Below, piece after piece: positions 41,871 to 50,591 of a stretch of DNA of 64,000 bases. A model generated the notes under the pieces. The model was given only the letters and a program-made list of their open reading frames with translations, did not search any database and had not been told where the DNA came from. A program made the translations under genes and the position numbers. The stretch covers positions 4,712,001-4,776,000 of the forward strand of contig NZ_CP082301.1 of assembly GCF_019880305.1 (NCBI RefSeq), read 5' to 3'. How positions within the stretch are numbered: the stretch's first letter is position 1; each line of letters starts with the position of its first letter. The stretch comes from Streptomyces decoyicus (lineage in GTDB: Bacteria > Actinomycetota > Actinomycetes > Streptomycetales > Streptomycetaceae).

Positions 41871-42839
41871 ATGAGCAGCAAGTCGCGTGTGGCGCGCACC
41901 GCGGTGGTCGCGGGCACCGTCATCACCCTGGCGGCCGGGCTGGCCGCGTGCGGTGGCAAGAGCCTGGAGGAGAAGGGCGGCGGCAACGGCAAGGGCGGCG
42001 GCAAGGACGAGATCGTGATCGGCTCGGCCGGTTTCACCGAGTCGAAGGTGCTCGCCGAGATCTATTCCAGGGTCCTGACCGATGCCGGTTACCGCACGCG
42101 GGTACAGACCCTGGCCAATCGCGAGCTGTATGAACCGGCCCTGGAGAAGGGCCAGATCGATGTCGTTCCGGAATACGCCTCCACCCTCGCGGAATTCCTC
42201 AACGCGAAGAAGAACGGCAGCAAGGCGAAGCCCGTCGCCTCCAGTGACATCGACAAGACGGTGACGGCCCTGAAGAAGCTCGCCGCGCCGCGCGGACTCG
42301 AGGTGCTGGCGGCGGGGGCCGCGACGGACCAGAACGCCTTCGCGGTCAGCAAGGAATTCGCCGCCGAGCACAGCCTGAAGACCCTCTCCGACCTCGGCGC
42401 ATCGAACCAGAAGATCAAACTCGCTTCGGGCGAGGAGTGCGAGACCCGGGTGTTCTGCAAGCCGGGTCTGGAGAAGACGTACGGCATCGACATCACGGCT
42501 CTGGACCCCAAGGGCGTCGGGACCCCGCAGGCCAAGCAGGCGGTCAAGGACGGCACCGACCAATTGGTGCTCACCACCACCACGGACGCCACGCTCGACC
42601 ACTTCGGGCTGGTGCTCCTCAAGGACGACAAGAAGCTTCAGAACGCCGACAATGTGCTGCCGGTGGTGAATGCCAAGAGTGCTGGTGACAAGGAGATCGA
42701 GACCGCCCTCGGGAAGCTCACACGGACGCTGACGACCGAGGACCTCATCAACTTGAACCGCAAGGTCGATGCCGAGCGACTCAAGCCCGCGGATGTCGCG
42801 CAGGCGTATGTGGAGTCCAAGGGCCTGGTCAAGAAGTAA
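41871..42839 (+). CDS. betaine/choline-binding lipoprotein of the ABC importer (OpuCC-like)
   Basis: 322 residues. A lipoprotein signal ends at LAAGLAACGG (lipid-modified Cys about residue 27). A Gly/Lys linker is followed by the OpuAC/ProX-type binding domain (about 47-320; IVIGSAGFTESKVLAEIYSRVL, NRELYEPALEKGQIDVVPEYAS). Two cysteines (EECETRVFC) may form a disulfide. Tethered outside the membrane, it delivers substrate to the permeases. ATG at 41871 is preferred over an ATG at 41859. Confidence 0.93.
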   Translation: MSSKSRVARTAVVAGTVITLAAGLAACGGKSLEEKGGGNGKGGGKDEIVIGSAGFTESKVLAEIYSRVLTDAGYRTRVQTLANRELYEPALEKGQIDVVPEYASTLAEFLNAKKNGSKAKPVASSDIDKTVTALKKLAAPRGLEVLAAGAATDQNAFAVSKEFAAEHSLKTLSDLGASNQKIKLASGEECETRVFCKPGLEKTYGIDITALDPKGVGTPQAKQAVKDGTDQLVLTTTTDATLDHFGLVLLKDDKKLQNADNVLPVVNAKSAGDKEIETALGKLTRTLTTEDLINLNRKVDAERLKPADVAQAYVESKGLVKK

Positions 42840-42903
42840 CCAGCGGGAAACGGATTGGTGTGCGGGGCCCCATAAGTCCCGCACGCACGGTAAGTTTCTG
42901 GCC

Positions 42904-44202
42904 ATGCCACGAGGACGCCACCGCCATTCACCACCCCTCCACCGGCTGCTTCCTCCCGTGACGGTCGCCGGTGCGTCAATAGCCTGCGCCGCGGGCGCGT
43001 GGTTTGCCGGCGACGATCTGGTGCAACGGCTGCTCGCCGCGGGCGCGGCGGCCGCCGCCCTCACCGGCGCCGTCCTTCTGCGGACCTGGGACCGTGCGGC
43101 CGGCCGGCGGGTCGCCGAACTCGACCGGGCCCGGGTGCGCGACGAGTGGCGCACCGAGGAGCGGATAGCCGAGCTCGAAACGGATGTGGAGGAATCCCGC
43201 GAGCTCCGCGCCGCCCTGGACGCCAAACTCCGCTCCAAGCGCGCCGAATTGGCCCGGCTGCGCAGCGAACACGCCGCGCTGCTGCGCCGTTACGCCACCG
43301 CCGAGACCGAGCGGGCCAGCGCCCTGGAGGGCCGCCGGCTGCTCGCCATCGAGGCCGCCGCGCCGCCCAAGGCGCTGCCGGTCGGCGCCGGGCTGACCCG
43401 GGCTCTCCACCTCTCCCCCAAACTCTCGGCTCCCCACCCGAGCTCTCGGCTCCATCCCCACGGGCAGGCGGTCCCCCCGAACGCAGGGGAGACCCCCACT
43501 CCGGCCGCCGCGACCTACGCCCAGGCCGACCGGGCCCTGCGCCAGCTGGCCCGCAACGCCGCCCGGCAGCGCACCGCCCAGAAGGCCGCACGCACGCCGC
43601 GGGACGACTCCCGCCCCGAAGGGACGGCCCGGTCCGGACCGCCCGCCCGCCGCGAGGCCCGTGGCGGCCAGGACGGTGAGAACGGCCGGGGGAACCCGTC
43701 GGCGGCCGCCGCACAGCGCACGGGCGACGCACATGCCCGTACGGCCGCCGCCGCCGGACCCGCGCTCCGCCCGGTCCCGGCAACCGCCGCCGCCTTCGCC
43801 CCGCCCCGCCCCGCCGCGTCCCGCGCCCAGGGCGGCTTCGACTTCTTCGGCAATGCGACCGCCTCCGGCCCCCCGGAGCTGACCGCGCCGTTGGAGGACG
43901 ATCTGGCGGACGTCGTCGGCGACGAGGCCCTCGCCGAACAGTCGGCCCGCACGGCCCGTACGGCCCTCGGGGACGCCCGTCCGCAGCTGCCCACGGAGCG
44001 CGCCGCGGCCGACGGTGGGCGGACCGGCGGCGAGTTGGCCGACAGCGAGCCGACCGAGGGCGCGCGGGCGGGTGACGACCGGCCGGGCGGTGAGCAGACC
44101 GAGGGCGAAACGACCGCCGGCACCGGCGAGGTCATCGACCTGACCGAGCACGACGAGACCGAACAGTTCGACCTCGGCGCCCTGCGCAGCGCCATCTCCT
44201 GA
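42904..44202 (+). CDS. membrane protein with coiled coil and disordered Pro/Ala-rich region, unknown function
   Basis: 432 residues. Two N-terminal membrane helices (about 17-35 and 40-58) precede a coiled coil (about 65-145: RVAELDRARVRDEWRTEERIAELETDVEESRELRAA...). A long low-complexity Ala/Arg/Pro region and a conserved acidic end (GEVIDLTEHDETEQFDLGALRSAIS) follow. Residues about 170-199 are encoded by an inserted Streptomyces-type palindromic repeat (43411-43499). The acidic C-terminal motif is probably a protein-binding site. No family is recognised. TAAGTT 7 nt before the ATG suggests a leaderless transcript. Confidence 0.8.
   Translation: MPRGRHRHSPPLHRLLPPVTVAGASIACAAGAWFAGDDLVQRLLAAGAAAAALTGAVLLRTWDRAAGRRVAELDRARVRDEWRTEERIAELETDVEESRELRAALDAKLRSKRAELARLRSEHAALLRRYATAETERASALEGRRLLAIEAAAPPKALPVGAGLTRALHLSPKLSAPHPSSRLHPHGQAVPPNAGETPTPAAATYAQADRALRQLARNAARQRTAQKAARTPRDDSRPEGTARSGPPARREARGGQDGENGRGNPSAAAAQRTGDAHARTAAAAGPALRPVPATAAAFAPPRPAASRAQGGFDFFGNATASGPPELTAPLEDDLADVVGDEALAEQSARTARTALGDARPQLPTERAAADGGRTGGELADSEPTEGARAGDDRPGGEQTEGETTAGTGEVIDLTEHDETEQFDLGALRSAIS
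43411..43499. repeat. Streptomyces CTCCCCCA...GGGGGACCCCCA-type element inside a coding sequence
   Basis: The segment runs from CTCTCCCCCAAACTCTCGGC to GGGGAGACCCCCAC, with an internal duplicated AGCTCTCGGCTCC. It matches the general form of a palindromic intergenic repeat abundant in Streptomyces genomes (from memory of such sequences). Here it is read through in frame as LSPKLSAPHPSS...NAGETPTP. Confidence 0.6.
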
Positions 44203-44214
44203 CCCTGGTCCGAC

Positions 44215-44260
44215 AGCCGCCTGGCCCCCGAGCGTTCCTCAGCTCCGGGGCCAGGCGGCT
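44215..44260. terminator. hairpin terminator after the coiled-coil gene
   Basis: AGCCGCCTGGCCCC (44215-44228) pairs perfectly with GGGGCCAGGCGGCT (44247-44260) over 14 bp, followed by TTT. Confidence 0.85.
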
Positions 44261-44335
44261 TTCCGGCGGAACGTTTTCCGGCAGGACGTTTTCCGGCGGA
44301 ACGCTTTCGGGCTGAACGCCTTCGGGCTGGGCGGG
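44261..44335. repeat. tandem repeats after the terminator
   Basis: Five imperfect units of 15-18 bp of the type TTTTCCGGCGGAACG occupy 44261-44335, drifting to CTTTCGGGCTGAACG and CCTTCGGGCTGGGCG. They lie in the gap between two convergent genes and are non-coding. Confidence 0.75.
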
Positions 44336-44534
44336 GTGAGTGCGCAGGAGTCCCTCCATCCGGCGGAGACCAGGAGCCCCTTTTCGTCCACAGGGTGTGG
44401 ATGACCTGCGGGGGAGAAAGCCGGAGAGGAATCGGAGGGGAAGCGGAGAGCGACGCCGCCGTGTCCTGGACCCGGCGGCGCTCCGGGGCGAACGGGATGC
44501 CGCCCGCCCCTCCTCTTGTCAATGCCGACTTGTC

Positions 44535-45677
44535 CTACTTGTCGATGTCTCCGACGACGAAGAAGAACGAGCCGAGAATGGCGACCATGTCGGCGACCAG
44601 CGTGCCCGGCAGCAGCTCCACCAGCGCCTGGATGTTGTTGAACGACGCCGAGCGCAGCTTGAGGCGGTAAGGGGTCTTGTCGCCCTTGGAGACGAGGTAG
44701 TAGCCGTTGATGCCGAGGGGGTTCTCGGTCCAGGCGTACGTCGCGCCCTCGGGCGCCTTCAGCACCTTGGGCAGCCGCTGGTTGACCGGCCCCGGCGGCA
44801 GCTCCTCGATCCGGTCCAGGCAGGCATCGGCGAGCTCGAGCGCATTGTGGCTCTGCTCCAGCAGGCACTCGAAGCGGGCCAGGCAGTCGCCCTCCTCGCG
44901 GGTGACGACCTTGAGCGTCGACTGGAGCTCCCCGTACGCCAGATACGGCTCGTCGCGCCGCAGATCGAAGTCGACACCGGAGGCCCGGGCGATCGGCCCG
45001 GAGACCCCGAAGGCATGCACCGTCTCCGGCGCGAGCACCCCGACCCCACGCGTACGGCCGCGGAAGATCTCGTTGCCCAGCACCAGGTTGTCGAAGACAT
45101 CCATCCGGGAGCGCACATCGGCGACGGCGTGCCGGGCCCGGCCGAGCCAGCCCGCCGGCAGATCCTCCTTGAGGCCGCCGACACGGTTGAACATGTAGTG
45201 CATCCGGCCGCCGGAGATCTCCTCCATGACGGACTGGAGCTCCTCCCGCTCCCGGAAGGCGTGGAAGACGGGGGTAATACCGCCGAGCTCCAGCGGATAC
45301 GAGCCGAGGAACATCAGATGGTTCAGCACCCGGTTCAGCTCGGCGAGCAGCGTCCGCAGCCACACGGCACGCTCGGGCACCTCCATGCCCAGCATCCGCT
45401 CGACGGCCAGCACCACGCCCAGCTCGTTGGAGAACGCCGACAGCCAGTCGTGCCGGTTGGCGAGCATGATGATCTGGCGGTAGTCGCGCGCCTCGAAGAG
45501 CTTCTCGGCACCGCGGTGCATATAGCCGATCACCGGCTCGGCGTGCTGGATGCGCTCGCCGTCCAGGACGAGGCGCAGCCGCAGCACGCCGTGCGTGGAG
45601 GGATGCTGCGGGCCGATGTTCAGCACCATGTCGGTGCTCTCCGCCGCGCCGCCGATGCCGACCGTCGTCTCCGTCAT
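44535..45677 (-). CDS. nuoD: NuoD-like protein (NADH-quinone oxidoreductase 49-kDa subunit family)
   Basis: 380 residues. It has the NuoD/Nqo4 hallmarks NIGPQHPSTHGVLRLRLVLDGE, the quinone-site region GYMHRGAEKLFEARDYRQ, ANRHDWLSAFSNELG, and VDFDLRRDEPYLAYG, with a conserved C-terminus ending GSFFFVVGDIDK. Complex I NuoD holds the quinone pocket next to cluster N2. No other nuo gene is nearby, so this is a stand-alone second copy (NuoD2 type). It is encoded just downstream of a MidA/NDUFAF7-type methyltransferase. Start at 45677. Confidence 0.93.
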   Translation of the reverse strand: MTETTVGIGGAAESTDMVLNIGPQHPSTHGVLRLRLVLDGERIQHAEPVIGYMHRGAEKLFEARDYRQIIMLANRHDWLSAFSNELGVVLAVERMLGMEVPERAVWLRTLLAELNRVLNHLMFLGSYPLELGGITPVFHAFREREELQSVMEEISGGRMHYMFNRVGGLKEDLPAGWLGRARHAVADVRSRMDVFDNLVLGNEIFRGRTRGVGVLAPETVHAFGVSGPIARASGVDFDLRRDEPYLAYGELQSTLKVVTREEGDCLARFECLLEQSHNALELADACLDRIEELPPGPVNQRLPKVLKAPEGATYAWTENPLGINGYYLVSKGDKTPYRLKLRSASFNNIQALVELLPGTLVADMVAILGSFFFVVGDIDK

Positions 45678-45721
45678 GGGAACAGTCTTGCAGCACGCCG
45701 TCCCGGGAGCCGCCCTGGCCC

Positions 45722-46792
45722 TCAGGCGCCCCCTGCCGTGAGCAGCCCCGCACATGCCCCGCCCACCGGCTCCAGGAGCCAGCCGAACCCGCCCAGGCCC
45801 GCCGGATCGGTCAGCTCCGCCGCCGACCCGGCCGAGCCGAGCGCCCGCACGTACCCCGACGGGTCGGTGGCGGCCAGGGCGAGCGGCGGACGCCGGCCGT
45901 CCACCCCCAGGGCATGCAGCGCCTCGCGCTGGGTCAGCCGCTCCGCCGACGGCCCGGCACAGGCGTCCAGCGCCACATGCGCCGTGATGTCACAGCTCCC
46001 GTCCGGGACAGGAGACACCTCGCGGCCGTCGCGGAAGCCGGTGAGCGTGCCGAAGGGCGGTCGGTCACCCCGTTCGTGCGCATAGTCGGCGGCGACGGCG
46101 AGCCCGGCGCGCAACGTACGGACGGCCTGCGCCCAGGCCTCGTCCCGGGGGCGGCCGATCTCGGCGCGCAGCCCGGGAGAGCCGCGCAGCTCCGGGGACA
46201 GGGCATCGGAGGCGGTGGTGCCACCGGTGGCGTCAGGGCCCGGCGGCGGAGCCCACCACCGGCGGAGCCACTCCGCGTCCGCGCCGTCCACCGGCCCGCC
46301 CAGCCGCTCCGTGCCGTCGGCGCGTACGAGCACCCGGCGCGGCACCCCGTCCGCATCCGTCTCGACGACATCCACCGGCACATTGTCGAGCCATTCATTC
46401 GCGAACAGCAGGCCGGTCACCGAGCCCGGCGCGGGCAGCTCGCCCCGCCAGTCGATCCGCGGATCGAGGCCCCCGGGGCGCGCGGCGCGCTCGACCGCAC
46501 ACGGACGCAGCCGCGCGGCCACCTCACCGGGCAGCACGGCCAGCACACCGGTCAGCAGCTCGCCGCGCCCCGCACCCACATCGACCAGCGCCAGCTCGTC
46601 CGGATGACCGAGAGCGGCGTCGACACGGCGCAGAAGAGTGGCGACGGCGCCGGCGTAAAGACCGGAGACATGCACGGAGGTGCGGAAGTGACCGGCCGGG
46701 CCGGGGCCGCCGGGGCGGGTGTAGAAGCCGTCGTCCGGACCGTACAGCGCCCGCTCCGTGGCCTCACGCCACCCGCACCACTCGTTCGTCAC
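45722..46792 (-). CDS. SAM-dependent methyltransferase, MidA/NDUFAF7 (DUF185) family
   Basis: 356 residues from GTG 46792. Family motifs: ERALYGPDDGFYTRPGG, the SAM-binding LALVDVGAGRGELLTGVL (about 90) and the GLLFANEWLDNVPVDVVE motif typical of DUF185. Mitochondrial NDUFAF7 dimethylates an arginine of NDUFS2, the NuoD homologue. Here the gene lies directly upstream of the NuoD-like gene on the same strand (44 bp apart), so a conserved enzyme-substrate pair is plausible. The start is uncertain; in-frame extension to 46885 lacks codon support. Confidence 0.87.
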   Translation of the reverse strand: MTNEWCGWREATERALYGPDDGFYTRPGGPGPAGHFRTSVHVSGLYAGAVATLLRRVDAALGHPDELALVDVGAGRGELLTGVLAVLPGEVAARLRPCAVERAARPGGLDPRIDWRGELPAPGSVTGLLFANEWLDNVPVDVVETDADGVPRRVLVRADGTERLGGPVDGADAEWLRRWWAPPPGPDATGGTTASDALSPELRGSPGLRAEIGRPRDEAWAQAVRTLRAGLAVAADYAHERGDRPPFGTLTGFRDGREVSPVPDGSCDITAHVALDACAGPSAERLTQREALHALGVDGRRPPLALAATDPSGYVRALGSAGSAAELTDPAGLGGFGWLLEPVGGACAGLLTAGGA

Positions 46793-46964
46793 CTGCCCCA
46801 CGGTACGGGCGGGCGCCGGCCCGGCGGACGGGGTGGTGCGCCGGTCGTCCCGAGGACCGACACATTTGGCGCATGGAGTCTCCACCTTGGGGAGTAGACC
46901 CGGCGCACAGGATCGCTCCTCCGGTCGACTCGTACACGTATCCGCGGTGCCTACGCTGGGTTAC

Positions 46965-48170
46965 GTGCAGCGCCTCTATGACTTCCTCCGCAGGCACCCG
47001 ACGGGAGTGGACACCTTCTGGGCCCTCCCCCTGCTCGGGTTCAGTGGCCTGTGGGTCGGGATCGACGTCCACGGCAGCGAGCAGATCGCCGCCGCGATCT
47101 TCACAATCGGCCTGTGCCTCGTCGTCGCGCTGCGCCGCAAGGCTCCCGTGAAAATGCTGCTGCTGACGGCGGCCATCGGCGTCGGCCAACTGCTCGCCGG
47201 CATCGAGACCATGCCCGCCGACTTCGCGATGTTCGTGATCGCCTACACCGTCGCGTCCGCACCCACCGTGCCCCGCTGGGCCTCCCGCTGTGCCCTCGCC
47301 GGCGCCCTCGTCGGCCCCGCCCTCTCCGCCGTGCGCTTCAGAAGCGCGTTCAACCAGCGGTCGGTCGGGGACAGCATCTTCTTCGCCGTGCTGCTCACCG
47401 TGCCCTTCGTACTGGCCTGGGTGCTCGGCGACTCCATGCGCACCCGCCGCGCCTACTGGGCGCAGCTGGAGGAGCGGGCCGCCCGGCTGGAGAAGGAGCG
47501 CGAAGCGCAGTCCCGGATCGCGGTCGCGGCCGAGCGCGCCCGTATCGCCCGCGAACTGCACGATGTCGTCGCCCACAACGTCTCGGTGATGGTCGTCCAG
47601 GCCGACGGTGCCGCATACGTCCTCGACGCCGCCCCCGAGCAGACCCGGCAGGCCCTGGAGACGATCTCCGGCACAGGACGCCAGGCGCTGGCCGAAATGC
47701 GCCGGCTGCTGGGTGTACTGCGCACCGGCGAACAGCCCGAGAGCGGCGAATACGTCCCCCAGCCGGGCGTCGAGCAGCTCAGCGACCTCATGGAGCAGGT
47801 ACGCGGCGCGGGACTGCACGTCGACTTCCAGGTGGAGGGCGAGCCGCGGGAACTGCCCAGCAGCGTCGAACTCACCGCCTACCGCATCGTCCAGGAAGCA
47901 CTCACCAACACCCGCAAACACGGCGGCCCCGACGTCGGCGCGACCGTCCGCCTCTCCTACAAGGAAGACGACCTCGACCTGCTCGTCGAGGACAACGGGC
48001 GGGGCGCGCAGCGCGAGCTCTACGAGGAGGGCGGGGCGGACGGCCTCGGCCACGGCCTCATCGGGATGCGCGAAAGGGTCGGCATGGTGGGTGGCACCCT
48101 GGCTGCGGGGCCGCGGCCGGGGGGCGGCTTCCGGGTCAGTGCCGTCCTGCCGCTCAAACCGGTGCGGTGA
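46965..48170 (+). CDS. two-component sensor histidine kinase (HisKA_3 family)
   Basis: 401 residues. Four to five N-terminal membrane helices (about 18-155) precede a short linker coiled coil, the HisKA_3 dimerisation segment with phosphoacceptor His199 in AAERARIARELHDVVAHNVSVMVVQADGA, and a HATPase domain with the N-box EALTNTRKHGG and G-box GHGLIGMRERVGMVGG. Such NarL-type kinases sense membrane or envelope cues. Partner of the response regulator 112 bp downstream. The start at GTG 46965 gives MQRLYDFLRRHP; GTG 46947 is an alternative. Confidence 0.93.
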   Translation: MQRLYDFLRRHPTGVDTFWALPLLGFSGLWVGIDVHGSEQIAAAIFTIGLCLVVALRRKAPVKMLLLTAAIGVGQLLAGIETMPADFAMFVIAYTVASAPTVPRWASRCALAGALVGPALSAVRFRSAFNQRSVGDSIFFAVLLTVPFVLAWVLGDSMRTRRAYWAQLEERAARLEKEREAQSRIAVAAERARIARELHDVVAHNVSVMVVQADGAAYVLDAAPEQTRQALETISGTGRQALAEMRRLLGVLRTGEQPESGEYVPQPGVEQLSDLMEQVRGAGLHVDFQVEGEPRELPSSVELTAYRIVQEALTNTRKHGGPDVGATVRLSYKEDDLDLLVEDNGRGAQRELYEEGGADGLGHGLIGMRERVGMVGGTLAAGPRPGGGFRVSAVLPLKPVR

Positions 48171-48282
48171 CGACGCCCGCCGGCCCCTGACGATCACCGC
48201 CGCATCCCGCGGCCCGCCGCACTTCACCCCGTACGACCCCGTACGCTCAGCCCCCACTCCTGCACGAAGGGACCCCCTGCAC

Positions 48283-48966
48283 ATGACCATCCGTGTGATG
48301 CTCGTCGACGACCAGGTGCTGCTGCGCACCGGTTTCCGGATGGTGCTGGCCGCACAGCCCGACATGGAGGTCGTCGCCGAGGCGGGCAACGGCGTGGAGG
48401 CCCTGGAGGTGCTGCGCGCCACCCAGGTCGACGTGATCCTCATGGACGTACGGATGCCGCATCTGGACGGGGTGGAGGCCACCCGCCGGATCTGCGAGGG
48501 CGGGCAGAAGAAGGACGCCCCGAAGGTCCTCATCCTGACCACCTTCGACCTGGACGAATACGCCTTCTCCGCGCTGAAGGCCGGGGCCAGCGGATTCATG
48601 CTCAAGGACGTGCCGCCCAGCGATCTGCTCGCCGCGATCCGCGCGGTGGAGAGCGGCGACGCGGTCGTCGCCCCGTCCACCACCCGCCGGCTCCTCGACC
48701 GCTTCACCCCCATGCTGCCCGCCACCTCCGCCGAGCCGTCCCGGCCCGAACTGGAACGGCTGACGGACCGCGAGCGGGAGGTGCTGCTGCTGGTCGCCCA
48801 GGGGCTGTCGAACGGTGAGATCGCGGCACGGCTGGTGCTCTCGGAAGCCACCGTCAAAACCCACGTGGGCCGCATCCTCACCAAGTTGAGCCTCCGGGAC
48901 CGGGTCCAGGCGGTGGTGCTCGCGTATGAAACGGGGCTGGTGCGGGCCGGGGGAGCGGGGGCGTAG
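48283..48966 (+). CDS. LuxR/NarL-family response regulator
   Basis: 227 residues. The receiver domain has the acidic pair DD (9-10), phosphoacceptor Asp55 (VILMDVRMP), Thr in ILTTFD and the conserved Lys in GFMLKD. The C-terminal LuxR HTH is LTDREREVLLLVAQGLSNGEIAARLVLSEATVKTHVGRIL. It should act as a phosphorylation-dependent regulator for the preceding kinase. ATG at 48283 follows GAAGGGAC. Confidence 0.95.
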   Translation: MTIRVMLVDDQVLLRTGFRMVLAAQPDMEVVAEAGNGVEALEVLRATQVDVILMDVRMPHLDGVEATRRICEGGQKKDAPKVLILTTFDLDEYAFSALKAGASGFMLKDVPPSDLLAAIRAVESGDAVVAPSTTRRLLDRFTPMLPATSAEPSRPELERLTDREREVLLLVAQGLSNGEIAARLVLSEATVKTHVGRILTKLSLRDRVQAVVLAYETGLVRAGGAGA

Positions 48967-49028
48967 GGGCGAGGAGGGTTGGCTGCTGGGGGCGGGGGCG
49001 CGCCTGCGCCCGTCGGCGTCGCACGCCG

Positions 49029-50138
49029 TCAACGCAGCACGCCCTCGAGGAAGTCGCTGCCCAGCCGGGCCACCACCTGGAGGTCCAGCTGATGCAGCAC
49101 ATAACGCCCACGGCGCCGCGTCTGTATCAGCCCGGCCTTCTTCAGTGTCGCGACATGCCGCGACACCTCCGGCGGGGTGATGCCGAACGCGGTCGCCAGC
49201 TCCCCCGTCGTATGCGGCCCCCGCGACAGCGTGCGGCACAACTGCATCCGCATCGGATGGCCCAGCGCCTCCAACCGCTGCTGGACGAGTTCCAGCGCGG
49301 CCGGCGCCGGCAACTCCGGGCCGGCGACCGGGTACTGGACCACGGGGCGCCAGCCGGGGGCGTGACTGAACAGCACATGCGGCCAGCCGAACGACGTCGG
49401 AAGGAACGTGACGCCCGGATCCGCGGCGTCCGCGAACGCCGTCGTACGTCCCCGGGCGAGCTTGTCGACCAGGATGCGGGTACCGCCGCTGCCGTCCTGC
49501 GCGTCCTCCAGGGACAGCGCCTTCGACGTCGCGGACAGCGTCTCGGCCAGGCCCTTGTGGCGCAGCAACTCGGTCTTGTGCCGGGCATCGGCCGCCAGCT
49601 GGATGCCCACCCGCCGCCAGATGTCCCCGAAGAACGCCTCCTCGCAGTCCTCGAACAGGCGGCGCAGCCACACCCGCAGACCGTCGGGGTCGGTGAGCAT
49701 CCGGTCGGTGAAGGCCGCCTGCCGTGGGCCGCGCGCGGCGGCCATCTCCCGTACCCGCGCCCGCTCGTCCGCGTCGACAAGGGGCGACGGGGTGGGGCGG
49801 GTGTAGCTCGCCGAGCAGGTGATCTCGAACGCGGCGGCCACGAACCGCTCATCGTCGATCTTGTCCAGCTCGTCCAGGTCCTCGGCCAGCGTCGCCCCGG
49901 GGCGGGCCGGCAGCAGGATGTCGGAGCGGGAGGACCGCCACAGGAAATCCGCCTCGCACAGCCGGTCGGCGAGGTCGGGCTTCAGCGCCGCGTTGGTGGC
50001 GGTGACCCAGCCGTGCAGCCCGGGGTGGTGCCCCGGTTCGGACAGCGCATGGAGAGCGGCGCCCAGCTCCGCCAACGGGGAAGGGCAGAAGACGATGCGC
50101 TCAGGCGGCAGCCCGGTGATGTCGATGACGTTGGACAT
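49029..50138 (-). CDS. ArsR-type winged-helix regulator with long N-terminal domain (DUF5937-like)
   Basis: 369 residues. The N-terminal 275 residues resemble the DUF5937 region of actinobacterial ArsR-like proteins (MSNVIDITGLPPERIVFCPSPLAELGAALHAL...). The C-terminal winged helix (about 285-365) reads LEALGHPMRMQLCRTLSRGPHTTGELATAFGITPPEVSRHVATLKKAGLIQTRRRGRYVLHQLD. No metal-binding cysteine cluster typical of ArsR is seen. A perfect 29-bp palindrome 36 bp upstream (50174-50202) is the likely operator. The ligand is unknown. Confidence 0.9.
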   Translation of the reverse strand: MSNVIDITGLPPERIVFCPSPLAELGAALHALSEPGHHPGLHGWVTATNAALKPDLADRLCEADFLWRSSRSDILLPARPGATLAEDLDELDKIDDERFVAAAFEITCSASYTRPTPSPLVDADERARVREMAAARGPRQAAFTDRMLTDPDGLRVWLRRLFEDCEEAFFGDIWRRVGIQLAADARHKTELLRHKGLAETLSATSKALSLEDAQDGSGGTRILVDKLARGRTTAFADAADPGVTFLPTSFGWPHVLFSHAPGWRPVVQYPVAGPELPAPAALELVQQRLEALGHPMRMQLCRTLSRGPHTTGELATAFGITPPEVSRHVATLKKAGLIQTRRRGRYVLHQLDLQVVARLGSDFLEGVLR

Positions 50139-50173
50139 GCGCCCATCATGCGCGAGGCCGCCACCTGCACGGA

Positions 50174-50202
50174 CGTCGATTGACGGCTCCCGTCAATCGA
50201 CG
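50174..50202. promoter_or_regulatory. 29-bp perfect palindrome, candidate ArsR-type operator
   Basis: The arms CGTCGATTGACGG (50174-50186) and CCGTCAATCGACG (50190-50202) are perfect around CTC. It lies between the ArsR-like gene (start 50138, minus) and a small plus-strand gene (start 50238), positioned to control both. Confidence 0.75.
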
Positions 50203-50237
50203 GGCCGCCGGACGCGGGGCCGTCCCAGAGTGAGGGC

Positions 50238-50591
50238 ATGAACGCCGCTCAGCAGCACCTCCTCGACAGCTACCGCGCCGCCCAACGAGGCGAAGCCGCC
50301 CCACCCGCCCCGGGCACCCACACCGTGCGCACCGCCCGCGAAATCCAGCAGTGGCGCCGTTTCTACGCAGTCGTCACGGAGCCTGCCGACCGGCTTCCGG
50401 GGCGTATCCGGGGGGCGGTGCGGTGGGTGGCTGCGGGCTTGCTCCGTCTTTCCCGTCGCCCCCTCCCCCCGCCCCGCCCCACCCCGCCCCCGGCCCCCAC
50501 CTCCGCCCAAGCCCCGGCGCCCACCCCCACCACCCGCCCCGACGACACCCCGCAGCCGACCCCGAGGCTCCGCTCCGACGCCGCGCCATAA
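50238..50591 (+). CDS. small hypothetical protein, divergent from the ArsR-like gene
   Basis: 117 residues. The first 70 residues have coding-like codon bias (MNAAQQHLLDSYRAAQRGEAAPPAPGTHTVRTAREIQQWRRFYAVVTEPADRLPGRIRGAVRWVAAGLLRL); the last 47 are a Pro/Thr-rich low-complexity tail. ATG at 50238 follows GTGAGGG. A helix around 63-74 is amphipathic or weakly hydrophobic. No family is recognised. The shared palindrome suggests it is a target of the ArsR-like regulator. Confidence 0.6.
   Translation: MNAAQQHLLDSYRAAQRGEAAPPAPGTHTVRTAREIQQWRRFYAVVTEPADRLPGRIRGAVRWVAAGLLRLSRRPLPPPRPTPPPAPTSAQAPAPTPTTRPDDTPQPTPRLRSDAAP

Noticed and set aside
41671..44335. Tandem repeats considered as a CRISPR array
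   Set aside because: Units are contiguous or imperfect without unique spacers of constant length and no cas gene is present.
46764..48884. 706-codon minus-strand open frame
   Set aside because: It spans the kinase and regulator genes antisense; both plus-strand products have full catalytic motifs and the antisense product has none.
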